From assembly GCA_964514655.1 (NCBI GenBank), contig CAZEQY010000007.1:45041-109040 (forward strand): a DNA stretch of 64,000 bases. Reading direction: 5' to 3'. The stretch's first letter is position 1, and every line of letters starts with the position of its first letter. Below, in pieces: positions 17,797 through 26,585 of the stretch. The notes under the pieces were generated by a model that was not told where the DNA came from, ran no database searches, and worked only from the letters and a program-made list of their open reading frames with translations. The translations under genes were made by a program, and so were the position numbers. Source of the DNA: SZAS-7 sp964514655. Its GTDB lineage: Bacteria > Chlamydiota > Chlamydiia > Chlamydiales > FEN-1388.

Positions 17797-18792
17797 TTAG
17801 CTTTTGGGGATGTATTGAGGAGTATAGGTTTCCTGAATACGCTCGTAGCTCTTTGTTGTGACAGGAGAAGTTGATGGCTGTCTGATAAGGCTGTTTGTGC
17901 TTGTATCGTAAGATAGAGTTTCTTTTGGTGTTACCGTATCTTCTATATGCAACGCAAGTGTTGTTTTTATAGTAAGTTTTGTTCGAGCCGGCGCACCTTC
18001 GGGAGCATACTGCTCTCTTTTTACAACCTTTGCACTACAACCGTCGTCAATTAGAGAAATCTGCTTTTTAAAGACTACAGTCTCACTTGTAAGCGTAGGA
18101 TCAGCACCAAAGTAGATAAGCCTGTCGGCAAATGCCTTGTTGCCTTTGTCAGCAACATAACCAAGAGCTGTATAACGGCCTGCATCCATACCCGGTATTG
18201 ATTTATCTTCTGGAAGACCATCTTTAAGGCCTACAAACGATATTGGATATTTTTTATGATCACGCACCCAGAAATAGTCATCAACTCTTGCGCCGCTTCC
18301 TAGGCACTCTTCAGCAGTTCTGCTGTCGTTATTTACAAGAGCTGTCACCATGCGCTCAAATAGCTCCTGAGTTTTTTGCACGCTCAGGTGATCGCGCATA
18401 AGGCCTTTATCTCCTTGCGGCTTTATTTTGAGCTGATTGAAGTTCAAAAAAGATACTGGCTTTGATGATTCTTCTTCACTTGCAGCTACATTTTGATCTA
18501 CCCATCCGCGTAAGCTCTTAGAATTTACATAGTAGGTTATGCCATTGACATACGCCGCTTCACCTCGGCCCAAGATGCGTACAAAAATAAGTTGGGTAAA
18601 CCAGTTGGTATAGCAATCGATAGACTCAGCATAGTCTTTATCTACAGCTAAGTGTAGACGTCCTTTATCTACTGTAGCATAGATCCTTGGACCTTGCTTT
18701 TCTGTCATCCCTTTTGCGACAATATTTTTAGCGCTTGCAAGTTGTTTTGCAATTGTTGGTGTTGACTTACCTTTTACAGCTGAAACGGCCAT
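17797..18792 (-). CDS. unknown protein with ankyrin-like segment
   Basis: The product is about 331 residues from the ATG at 18792, which has AGGAGGAG five bases upstream; a GTG two codons earlier is less well placed. Residues about 160-265 look like ankyrin units: VTALVNNDSRTAEECLGSGARVDDYF and GYVADKGNKAFADRLIYFGADP, separated by a non-repeat loop. The N-terminal half contains HLAVDKDYAESIDCYTNWF and YVNGITYYVN with no known motif. There is no Sec signal or TM. It lies 48 bp upstream of the LptD-like gene's 3' end on the same strand but is separated from its other neighbour by a hairpin. A host-interaction role is inferred only from the ankyrin-like pattern. Confidence 0.6.
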   Translation of the reverse strand: MAVSAVKGKSTPTIAKQLASAKNIVAKGMTEKQGPRIYATVDKGRLHLAVDKDYAESIDCYTNWFTQLIFVRILGRGEAAYVNGITYYVNSKSLRGWVDQNVAASEEESSKPVSFLNFNQLKIKPQGDKGLMRDHLSVQKTQELFERMVTALVNNDSRTAEECLGSGARVDDYFWVRDHKKYPISFVGLKDGLPEDKSIPGMDAGRYTALGYVADKGNKAFADRLIYFGADPTLTSETVVFKKQISLIDDGCSAKVVKREQYAPEGAPARTKLTIKTTLALHIEDTVTPKETLSYDTSTNSLIRQPSTSPVTTKSYERIQETYTPQYIPKS

Positions 18793-18840
18793 AAGCACTC
18801 CTCCTATTTATATGTAGACTCGTATAAAAGGTTCGGATTT

Positions 18841-20988
18841 TTATGGCAAGTTGTAGTTGCCGGTTTTAAGTTTTTTGAAACTCGTATCAGCTGAATGATT
18901 GCCAGGGCCAAAGGCAAAGTCTATGCCGTAGTCATTACCTGTTTCGCGATGTCTAAAGGTAAATGTAAGCCTGATAGCATTACGTAGAAGGGTAAATATG
19001 TTAATCTCATATTCATTGTAGTGCTTGGCATGATGACGGTGCCAGCCATGACGCGTTTGAAACTCAAAGGCAACCTGCGGCATGAGGCGCACAAAAAAGT
19101 GGGTCAAGAATGTATCGCGCCTATCTGACATAAGTGAATGTCTAAGCTCGTGACTTGAACGGAATGTGTCTATCATAAAGTTTGAGTAGTCAACTTTGCG
19201 CCATGCGTAAGGGCTTCTGTGGCGATATTCTAGTGCAAAGGCAACATCTTCGCTAAAAGTCAGATCGCCTCTAATATTAAAGTGATCAAGGTTATTACGC
19301 TTTGTATCCCAAGCAGTGTTAAGGGTGTATTGCGTATATTTTCCCGCCCTCCAAACAGAGTCTAGATACACACGTGGAATAGGTGAACCTATCTTAGGCG
19401 TGTTTATAAAGGCAAGGGCGTAAGCATCAAAGTTTAGCTGCGAGCCTTGGCCGTATGCCACAAAGTTACGCGCACCAAAGCGAAGGCTATTTTGCCTATA
19501 AAGACCATCTTGCAGATCAAAGAGGTAATGCCGATGCGGGTTTACCGTAGGGTCTGAATAGTAGTCATACTGTACATACGGCTCAACAATATGCGAGAGG
19601 CCATTTTGCATGCGCTTAAAGCGGGTGTGGGCCTCTAGGCCAATTATCCCTTGCGCAAGCAAGCGAGAGCTATGCTGCGGGCTATTGCCATAGCCTATTG
19701 CTCGATAGCCAAGATGAGGTGTAATGCTAAATATACCTACAGGACATGGACGATAAAGCTGCTGCCTTAGGTCGATACGAGACGAGTGAAAGTTATGAAC
19801 GTCAGGCGTTTTATGGGCATAGAGGTAATTTAAGTAGCCTACGTTAAAGCGATTATCAAGCACCATCTTGGTCTCACCAAGCTCTATAGGACGAACGTTC
19901 AGCGTAAATAGCGGCAGTGTCTGCTTTACAGACTGAAAGTTATTGATGCGCACCTTAGTATTAAGGCTTGAAATCCAGTCTGCCTCTTTGCGAGTAAACT
20001 CAGCCTTTGTTGGCCTTGCCCGACCAGAATCTAGCCCCCTACTTTCAAAGTCAGCAGGAAACTGCGGGTCAGAAAGACGGTCGTAGGTAGCTTCAAAACC
20101 CACCTTATCGTCAAAGAACTTATTTACGTACTTACCTTCAAAGCGAAAGCGATTTTTTCTATCAGAGTCGTTTGTAGCAATATCGTGAGCATAGTAGTTA
20201 AAGGCTTTAAACGCCTCTTTGCCATTTGGGTTTTTATACTGGGTCTCAAAGCCTCCTGCCAAGCCCCTAAGTGTGCTTACGTCAAAAAGAACGCGGTTTT
20301 TCCAATTATCGCCAATTGCAAAGTTGTAGCTAATACCTAGGCGGACATTTCTATGTCCATAATAGCCTACGCGGTATCTTAGAGGGGTAAGAGAGTCATT
20401 ATTTAAGTCTTTAGAAAGAGATGGAATCCAAAATATGGGCATCTTCATCACGGTAAAGCTTACATTTTGTGCTCGTAGCGTGTTGTTTTTTGTAAGGTGC
20501 ACCTCTTTTGCTTGAATTGTCCAGTCATCGTGAACATTTTCATCCGTTGTCATGTAGCAGTCTTGGATATCGCTTGATCCATCAGCATGTAATGTAAGCT
20601 TGCTACCGCCCAAAAACCATGGACCTGTATCTGTAAGCACGTTGTAGATGATAGCGCTTTGGGTATCCAGGTTAAATTCAAGGCGAGAGCCAATATACAC
20701 CCTATTTTTAAAGCGAAAGAAAAGGTCACCTTCAGCCTCTATACGTCGGACAGGCTTGCCATTTTCTTCTTTGTGGATATAGGTCATCTTTTGGGCTTGA
20801 AGGTAGAGGTCCTTGCCGGTAACAACTCCCCCTTTATCGGTCGTTGTCACCCCGTCTTTATAAACCGGCGATTCAAGCTTTATATTAAGGCTCTTAGACA
20901 GCAAGTTGGGCACTGTAGGCAATACTGCCCCAAGTGATGCTGCAGAAAGAAACGCGCATGAAAATACTAGAGCCCGAATTGTCACCAA
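18841..20988 (-). CDS. LptD/OstA-like outer-membrane protein
   Basis: The 715-residue protein starts with a Sec signal (MVTIRALVFSCAFLSAASLGA), then an OstA/LptA-type beta-jellyroll (KDLYLQAQKMTYIHKE, RRIEAEGDLFFRFKNRVYIGSRLEFNLDT-like strands at about 55-130), the MKMPIFWIPSLSKDL stretch typical of LptD, and a long beta-barrel of alternating strands to the C terminus. LptD inserts LPS into the outer leaflet of the outer membrane together with LptE. Length is near the usual 700-800. The four inter-domain cysteines of E. coli LptD are not conserved here. Synteny gives no extra support; assignment is from architecture and should be read as LptD-family. Confidence 0.8.
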   Translation of the reverse strand: MVTIRALVFSCAFLSAASLGAVLPTVPNLLSKSLNIKLESPVYKDGVTTTDKGGVVTGKDLYLQAQKMTYIHKEENGKPVRRIEAEGDLFFRFKNRVYIGSRLEFNLDTQSAIIYNVLTDTGPWFLGGSKLTLHADGSSDIQDCYMTTDENVHDDWTIQAKEVHLTKNNTLRAQNVSFTVMKMPIFWIPSLSKDLNNDSLTPLRYRVGYYGHRNVRLGISYNFAIGDNWKNRVLFDVSTLRGLAGGFETQYKNPNGKEAFKAFNYYAHDIATNDSDRKNRFRFEGKYVNKFFDDKVGFEATYDRLSDPQFPADFESRGLDSGRARPTKAEFTRKEADWISSLNTKVRINNFQSVKQTLPLFTLNVRPIELGETKMVLDNRFNVGYLNYLYAHKTPDVHNFHSSRIDLRQQLYRPCPVGIFSITPHLGYRAIGYGNSPQHSSRLLAQGIIGLEAHTRFKRMQNGLSHIVEPYVQYDYYSDPTVNPHRHYLFDLQDGLYRQNSLRFGARNFVAYGQGSQLNFDAYALAFINTPKIGSPIPRVYLDSVWRAGKYTQYTLNTAWDTKRNNLDHFNIRGDLTFSEDVAFALEYRHRSPYAWRKVDYSNFMIDTFRSSHELRHSLMSDRRDTFLTHFFVRLMPQVAFEFQTRHGWHRHHAKHYNEYEINIFTLLRNAIRLTFTFRHRETGNDYGIDFAFGPGNHSADTSFKKLKTGNYNLP

Positions 20989-21241
20989 ATACCCTTAACG
21001 TTATGAGAAGGATACTATAGCCTCTTTCTTATAATCACTCAAGAAAGTTTGCATTTCCCCATTCTCTGATAACAAGGCTTGCATGCTTATAATTAAACAA
21101 TCGAACCGAGTGAATGCGCTATTAAGGTCTAGCACACCTTCGCTGGAAGAACAGGAAAATGAATCGCTCAATGCCTCTATAGTTAAAAAATGCAATATTT
21201 TTGTATTTTATTTTTTACGGAAATATGGTATGATTTGACTT
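20989..21241. other. 253-bp divergent spacer
   Basis: The gap separates the divergent lptD-like and 21242 genes. A 64-codon leftward frame (21001-21195) ends 12 bases before lptD but has no ribosome site and no recognisable pattern, so I do not call it. A TATGAT at 21229-21234 just before the 21242 ATG could be a -10 box. Confidence 0.4.
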
Positions 21242-21964
21242 ATGGATCCATTACATAGCAATAATACAGTTTTGAGAGAATTTGCGGCCTTTGTTAGGGA
21301 TAAATCAGGGCCTGTGATTATCACAAAAGCACTTGAAGTGCTTGCCAACATAGAACAAAACCGTGCAACCTATTTTGAAGATAAAGAGCAGCTTGCGCGG
21401 ATGGAATATGATGTCAAATTCATAAGTTACAAAATATTGCACACCCGCGGCCTCTGGAGCGAGCAAGAAAAGCAAGAAAGACTACCTCAAAAACTCCAGC
21501 AAATCCTTGCTAGCATGGCAAATCTCCTGACAGTGCGTACGCTACTACTTTCCAAGGTCTGGGCCTATTATCATAGAGACCTCCTTGCAACGGCCGTTGT
21601 TGCAGTCGATCCTGCAAACGTAGACCTACGCAAATTTGTGCGAGACTATGCTGAAACACTTTTGAAACAAGCCTATCAAGAGGACCACAAGCCCCACTAC
21701 CTCCTACGCGACCCTACCTCGCTCACAAACAAGCATGGAGTCGAAAAGATTGTTTGCTCCTGTATAATGCCTGACGGAACAGTTTCTCACAGGGCATTTA
21801 CCTATGCACAGTATAAAGATGCTTTTGTCTGGACAGATGATGAATCACTAAAATGCTCTAAAAGCATGCTTTCTTTGATAAAAGCGTTGCTACCGGACGC
21901 TATACCCGTGACCTATTCACCAGAAAGGGCCACAAAGTTTTCTTATTCCTACTCAATCGTCTAA
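21242..21964 (+). CDS. unknown 240-residue protein
   Basis: I do not recognise this protein. It is soluble-looking and mainly helical for residues 1-150 (SGPVIITKALEVLANIEQNRATYFEDKEQLARMEYDVKF-like helices), with a beta-rich C-terminal part containing HYLLRDPTSLTN and IMPDGTVSHRAFTYAQYKDAF. The central motif HYLLRDPTS...VCSCIMPDGTVSH...FTY resembles the layout of SH2-like or phosphoryl-binding pockets (R in FLLR), but this is only a visual impression. The start has no clear ribosome site, and a possible -10 box lies only seven bases before it, so the mRNA may be leaderless. It converges with the split-kinase gene, with one base between stops. Confidence 0.55.
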   Translation: MDPLHSNNTVLREFAAFVRDKSGPVIITKALEVLANIEQNRATYFEDKEQLARMEYDVKFISYKILHTRGLWSEQEKQERLPQKLQQILASMANLLTVRTLLLSKVWAYYHRDLLATAVVAVDPANVDLRKFVRDYAETLLKQAYQEDHKPHYLLRDPTSLTNKHGVEKIVCSCIMPDGTVSHRAFTYAQYKDAFVWTDDESLKCSKSMLSLIKALLPDAIPVTYSPERATKFSYSYSIV

Positions 21965-21965
21965 T

Positions 21966-24692
21966 TTAGCTCAAAAGGGCGTATAAATCCCGTGTGACCG
22001 GTGCTGCAGGCGACTCTTGCTTTTGGCCATAATTTGAAGCTGCAGATTGAACTGTTGTATCACTCTGTACACCATGATAGCCAGTTACAGGTGTTTGTTG
22101 CATTCCATAGCCAGTTACAGGGGCATCTTGTTGCCCATAAATTGGCTCAGCTTGTGGCTGTTGATACCCTGCTGCCGGAGCTTGCGGCATGGCATAACCT
22201 GTTGCTGGAGCATCTTGTCGTTGGTATATTGGCTCAGCTTGTGGCTGTTGATACCCTGTTGCTGGAGTATCTTGTCGTTGGTATATTGGCTCAGCTTGTG
22301 GCTGTTGATACCCTGTTGTTGCACCTTGCGGCATCGCATAGCCCGTTGCTGGAGCATCTTGTCGTTGGTATATTGGCTCAGCTTGTGGCTGTTGATACCC
22401 TGTTGCTGGAGCTTGCGGCATGGCATAACCTGTTGCTGGAGCATCTTGTCGCTGATATACTGGAGTAGGTTGAGCATAGCCTGTTGTAGGTGCTTGTGGC
22501 ACTTGATAGCCTGTAGAGGCGGGCTGTGCAGCGCCATACATTCGACTGAACTGAGTAGTATCGCTATCAGATCGGGTTTCTACCGGCTCCTCATCATCAC
22601 TCTTGCTAGTCGATCGGCTTTGTGGTTGTGTTACTGGTTCGGGTTCGGGCTCTTGTGGTAGTTCTTTTATGTAGATACCATCAGGCTTTTGTTCAAGCAC
22701 CTCAATCTGTTTCATAGCTTCTGCTGCAGTCAGCCTCTTAGCAGGATCTGGGTGCATTAAACCACGGATAACTTCGCGCATTTCTGGTGACAGACATTCT
22801 TTTCTTGCCTCAATTTTTGCGGCGATGCGGTCTACGTTTTCGCTTGTTGTGGGGATCAAGCCACCTAAAAACTGAAGATCTAGCTGGCTAACCCCAAGAT
22901 AAAGCTGAGCAAGGATCACGCCCGCTGCATAGTCATCGGCTTTATAAATTTCATCGTTAATTTTAAAGCTATTTCCGCGAAGTGTCTTATAAACTTGCGT
23001 GCGCTCACCGCTTACCTTTCTAAGAGTTACCTTTGAAGTATCAAGACGTACTTTTGTATCATTAAGGTCTTTTTCAAGCTCTTCTACGGTGGACCTTTTT
23101 ACCGGAACTTGAAGCTCTTTAGCCTCATCCAAATGAGCGTCACTTGGCAACGAATACCCTAAGTGTGAAAAGAGCTCACCTATAGCGCTACCTTTGACTT
23201 CACCGATCTCTTTTGCTAAACCTTCACACAGAAACCTATTTTTATTAGAACCAGCACAAGCATTATAAATATCAAGTAACATTGTTGCCCGAGTCTCAGG
23301 GTCAGAAATCTCACCTGCCATATCACGTGCATCATCAATATCGCCTCTTTCTAGCATTTTAGTTGCTATACGGTGCGCCATTTGATCACTGAGCTCAGGA
23401 TCGTCTATGTGTACAAGTATTCGCACGGCTTCAAAGATATTATTTTCATCAAGTAGCTTTACGCATTCTATAGCTACAGGAAGAGATGCTTGACGTACAG
23501 TTTCCTGCTTTACTGCAGCATTAACGCTCTGCTCGGCCGAAACGAGTTCAGCAAACTTTGGATCGCGGCTGCCATGTGATAGATTTATCGAATCCGCAAA
23601 TTTTTGTATCATTCGGCTAACTTCCGGCGAGCGATAAGTCATATCGCCATTTACATACTCACGCTGGGCAGTATCTTTCATATATCGAGCAAGACCAAAG
23701 TCAGCGATTTTTACATGCCCTTCATGCAACAGGATGTTTGCGGGCTTTAAGTCTAAGTGTGCAATCCCGTGCCTGTGCATCCACGCTACCCCACCCAAAA
23801 ATTCTTTTGCCATTTGCGTTCTTTGTTCAAGGGGAATCGAATTAGACCTACTTGCCACTCTCTTTTCAAGATCACCACCAGTACAGAGCTGCGAAATTAC
23901 CCCCGTCTTCTGGATGTTGCTATCTTTTTTAGAGGTATATGTAACAACTTGCTTGGTCTCGAGAATACCCACAGGCTTATCATTTGGATCGGCCTTAGCC
24001 TCTTTAACAAGAACTTCTGCCATCTTCTTTTCAATCTCTGCAGCTGCTTTGTCCTTTTCTTCACTCGGCGACATAGTAGCAGAAGCTTCAGCCTGCACTG
24101 TGACATGCGTTCCTGCTTCATTAAAGTTAAGTGAAAAGGCGTTCTTTACTACCTTAAAGCCGCCTCTTCCTACCTCTTCTCCCATCTTTGTTTTTAGCAT
24201 CACAATGACATCGCCCTTTTCAGTAAAGGCTATAGGAACTTTTAGTGGGGTGACATTGGGACGTAGATAGATGTTTTCTTTTCTTCTATGGGACAAGGCG
24301 TAGAGCACAACATCGCTTATTGCTTCTCGCTGCGCTTCAAGTCTATCAAGATGTTGACTTGTCGCCTCTTTTTTTTGTTCGGGAGTAAGCTTACCTGATT
24401 CTTGAATTTGTTTTGATTTTGTGCTGTGCAACTCCTTGATGACACCGTCTACTACCCTCTTCACGGTATCCGGATCAATAAAGTGTATCTGCTCGCCCGT
24501 AATAAGGCTCGTAATCTGCTCATGGCTTCCAATTTCGATTACTGTGCCGGCTTTGCCGCAGCCCAAAACTTGGGACGCGACATCGCCCGCCGTCGCTGCC
24601 GTTTGGACCTCCCGCTCTAGCTCTTGCCCCTTGACGGCAGGTGACTCTGGAATTTCTTCTGAATGAAACTCAGCATTAGCTCGTACATCCAT
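21966..24692 (-). CDS. split Ser/Thr kinase with GY-rich repeat tail
   Basis: The 908-residue product has a kinase N lobe and catalytic loop at about 165-357: glycine loop VGRGGFKVV, HLDLKPANILL (H312, D314, N319), DFGLA (331-335) and RSPE (354-357). Helix F and the rest of the C lobe only resume at about 585 (ADDYAAGVILAQLYLG, then MHPDPAKRLTAAEA with R653). About 225 residues, including TPR-like helices (IATKMLERGDIDDARDMAG), are inserted between. The VAIK position reads VTVQ (Q200), so the usual ATP Lys is missing. After about 670 the chain is acidic and Pro-rich, then repeats xTGYxQPQAEPIYQRQDAPA units to the end. No TM or Sec signal. It lies 52 bp after an LcrH/SycD-like chaperone gene, suggesting type III secretion. 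Confidence 0.8.
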   Translation of the reverse strand: MDVRANAEFHSEEIPESPAVKGQELEREVQTAATAGDVASQVLGCGKAGTVIEIGSHEQITSLITGEQIHFIDPDTVKRVVDGVIKELHSTKSKQIQESGKLTPEQKKEATSQHLDRLEAQREAISDVVLYALSHRRKENIYLRPNVTPLKVPIAFTEKGDVIVMLKTKMGEEVGRGGFKVVKNAFSLNFNEAGTHVTVQAEASATMSPSEEKDKAAAEIEKKMAEVLVKEAKADPNDKPVGILETKQVVTYTSKKDSNIQKTGVISQLCTGGDLEKRVASRSNSIPLEQRTQMAKEFLGGVAWMHRHGIAHLDLKPANILLHEGHVKIADFGLARYMKDTAQREYVNGDMTYRSPEVSRMIQKFADSINLSHGSRDPKFAELVSAEQSVNAAVKQETVRQASLPVAIECVKLLDENNIFEAVRILVHIDDPELSDQMAHRIATKMLERGDIDDARDMAGEISDPETRATMLLDIYNACAGSNKNRFLCEGLAKEIGEVKGSAIGELFSHLGYSLPSDAHLDEAKELQVPVKRSTVEELEKDLNDTKVRLDTSKVTLRKVSGERTQVYKTLRGNSFKINDEIYKADDYAAGVILAQLYLGVSQLDLQFLGGLIPTTSENVDRIAAKIEARKECLSPEMREVIRGLMHPDPAKRLTAAEAMKQIEVLEQKPDGIYIKELPQEPEPEPVTQPQSRSTSKSDDEEPVETRSDSDTTQFSRMYGAAQPASTGYQVPQAPTTGYAQPTPVYQRQDAPATGYAMPQAPATGYQQPQAEPIYQRQDAPATGYAMPQGATTGYQQPQAEPIYQRQDTPATGYQQPQAEPIYQRQDAPATGYAMPQAPAAGYQQPQAEPIYGQQDAPVTGYGMQQTPVTGYHGVQSDTTVQSAASNYGQKQESPAAPVTRDLYALLS
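22130..22475 (-). repeat. in-frame tandem repeats encoding the GY-rich tail
   Basis: Within the 3' end of the split-kinase gene an imperfect repeat is iterated, with phrases such as TTGTGGCTGTTGATACCCTG and CATCTTGTCGTTGGTATATT on the plus strand recurring about every 57-87 bases. It encodes QQPQAEPIY (four copies) and [PA]TGY[AQ] (about eleven copies). The high nucleotide identity produces long open frames in other frames, which are artefacts. Confidence 0.8.
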
Positions 24693-24744
24693 AACGCGAT
24701 TTTACCCTCTATTCCCCTTATAGACTATTATAGCATAAGTATAA

Positions 24745-25299
24745 TTATTTTTTTATTTCATTAGCAATTTCTTCAAATATTTTTGGAGCATGCTTGAGAA
24801 TTATGGCCGATTGTTCGCTAGAGGGGTGGCGTTTAGCGTAGGCTACTGCCTGACGCAATAGAGCCTCTGCCTGCTCAAAGTTCTTTAGGGCAATGCAGGC
24901 CTCTATAGCATAGGAATAGCACTCAAAGCTCGAAGGCTCCATGGTAATGGCCATAATAAAGGCATCAAAGGCATTTTTAAATTCTTCGTGCTGCATATGG
25001 CAAACCCCAAGGCCAACCCAAAAGTCTGAGGCAAAGGGGTTTATCTTGGTTAAAAAGAGGTAAGCTGCCTGGGCCTCGTCGTAGCGAGCCGCTAAGAGAA
25101 AGCCATTTGCATGCTCATAAAGCGTAGAAAGCTCCTCTCGAGAGATGCCAAGAATATCCTGATAGATCTTTGTTTTTCCTAAAATTGCATCTATATCGCG
25201 CGTATTATCAACGCCGCGAAATGGGTGTTTTTTAGCGTGAGAGCGCTTTTGGACAGGAATATGCTTATTTCTGCCTTTATGGCTTTTGGTCCTTCTCAT
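24745..25299 (-). CDS. LcrH/SycD-like TPR chaperone
   Basis: This 184-residue protein has a very basic N terminus (residues 1-30), then three TPR units: LYEHANGFLLAARYDEAQAAYLFL, DFWVGLGVCHMQHEEFKNAFDAFIMAI and CYSYAIEACIALKNFEQAEALLRQAV. The order, the FLTKINPFASDFWVGLG phrase and the length match class II type III secretion chaperones of the LcrH/SycD family, which hold translocators or effectors in the cytosol before export. It is directly upstream (52 bp) of the split-kinase gene on the same strand, the usual chaperone–substrate order. A general TPR protein remains possible. It is preceded by a 116-bp divergent spacer to the 25416 gene. Confidence 0.75.
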   Translation of the reverse strand: MRRTKSHKGRNKHIPVQKRSHAKKHPFRGVDNTRDIDAILGKTKIYQDILGISREELSTLYEHANGFLLAARYDEAQAAYLFLTKINPFASDFWVGLGVCHMQHEEFKNAFDAFIMAITMEPSSFECYSYAIEACIALKNFEQAEALLRQAVAYAKRHPSSEQSAIILKHAPKIFEEIANEIKK

Positions 25300-25415
25300 A
25301 GTTGTCTCCCCTACCTCTATTATATATCAAATATTATTTTAAAACGAGGGGATATGTAAACCCTTGATTATTAATGCTCTTTATAAGAAAATAGAGTGTA
25401 ATTTAGAGATTATTT

Positions 25416-26585
25416 ATGTTACATTCAGCAATACGAAAAAATAAAATCAACTTAAACGATTATTCCTATAAAAAGGATATTACCAATCGTCTTATTTTAG
25501 CAGACTTTACTCCGACTGAAGTTGAGGTGCTGCAGGAACTTTTGTTTCACCCAAGTAAATGCCTGATTTCAGAACTTGCCGACACAGTTTCATGCTCGCA
25601 AAAAGAGTTAGATAAAGCACTCGAGACTTTTAGTAAGATTGGACTTACTGCAAAGCAACAAGAACATCTCTTTATAGACAAAGAACTTCGCAAGTACTTT
25701 GAATTTCATATCACAAAATTTCAAGACTCATTTGAGCCGTCATTTGAGTTTTTGATTGGTCTTTTAGCAAAAGTACCAATTAGCGTGTTGCCACTTTGGT
25801 ACAGCATTCCGCGAAGCTCAGACAACATCTTTTCATCTATCGTTGAAAAGTACCTACACACCCCAAAGATCTACGAGAGCTACCTGAAGGAGCTTTCTTT
25901 TGATGAACCGATACTCCATCAAATTGTAGAAGATGTCTTTTCTAGCGCAAGCCTAAAAGTAGAAACAGAAACGCTAAGACGCCGTTACAGCTTAAGCCGC
26001 GAAAAGATGCAGGAGTACTTACTGCTTTTAGAATTTCACCTTGTGCTTGCTTCTAGCTTTTATAAAGGAAAAGAAGTTGTCTCTCCATTTTTTGAGTGGG
26101 CAGAAGTCTTGCGCTTTCACAAGCATAATGCCCTAGAGCCTCTTAAGCCAGATGCAGTAGCAATAGCAAAGCCTGCTCTCATCGTCGGAAGCCGCGAGCA
26201 GCAAGAAGAAACAATGAACATCTTTCGCAAGACGTTAGACAGCTGGCATAAAAGCTGGGGCGAACATATTGGCTCTATAGAAAAGAGCGTCTTTGAAATA
26301 GAAAAAGCCCTTAGAGTAGTACCTACAAACACCTGGATCTCTCTAGAAGGTTATATAAACAGTCTTAGCTCCCCTATAGGCCTACAAGCCCCCGTCACAC
26401 TGCTCCGCACGGGCAAAAAGTGGCGCTACAACCTGCCAAAATACACCCCAAAAGAAAAAACCTTTATCGAACTTGTCATCACAGAACTGCTCTATAACAT
26501 GGGCGTAACTGCTACTGGCACGTTTAAAGATAAATCCTGCTTTATGATTACCCCTTTTGGCCGCGTAGTCCTCGGCGAAGCTTAA
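25416..26585 (+). CDS. conserved-looking protein with winged-helix-like N terminus
   Basis: The 389-residue product is soluble, with no Sec signal. Residues about 30-80 (TPTEVEVLQELLFHPSKCLISELADTV followed by SQKELDKALETFSKIGL) have the pattern of a winged-helix DNA-binding domain. A second region, VETETLRRRYSLSREKMQEYLLLLEF, may be another. The rest is helical and not recognised. It lies next to recF–dnaN, tail-to-tail with recF over 4 bp, and chlamydiae have conserved unknown genes in this area. A transcriptional or DNA-related role is a guess from the N-terminal pattern. Confidence 0.6.
   Translation: MLHSAIRKNKINLNDYSYKKDITNRLILADFTPTEVEVLQELLFHPSKCLISELADTVSCSQKELDKALETFSKIGLTAKQQEHLFIDKELRKYFEFHITKFQDSFEPSFEFLIGLLAKVPISVLPLWYSIPRSSDNIFSSIVEKYLHTPKIYESYLKELSFDEPILHQIVEDVFSSASLKVETETLRRRYSLSREKMQEYLLLLEFHLVLASSFYKGKEVVSPFFEWAEVLRFHKHNALEPLKPDAVAIAKPALIVGSREQQEETMNIFRKTLDSWHKSWGEHIGSIEKSVFEIEKALRVVPTNTWISLEGYINSLSSPIGLQAPVTLLRTGKKWRYNLPKYTPKEKTFIELVITELLYNMGVTATGTFKDKSCFMITPFGRVVLGEA

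Noticed and set aside
21001..21195. 64-codon leftward frame before the lptD-like gene
   Set aside because: There is no ribosome site or recognisable pattern; the gap is a divergent spacer.
22130..22475. CRISPR-like regular repeats
   Set aside because: The repeats are in frame, imperfect and protein-coding, without unique spacers of constant length.
22001..22661. Long rightward frames (155 and 204 codons) across the GY repeats
   Set aside because: They are shadows of a repetitive coding sequence in the kinase gene; their repetitive Leu/Cys-rich products have no initiation signal.
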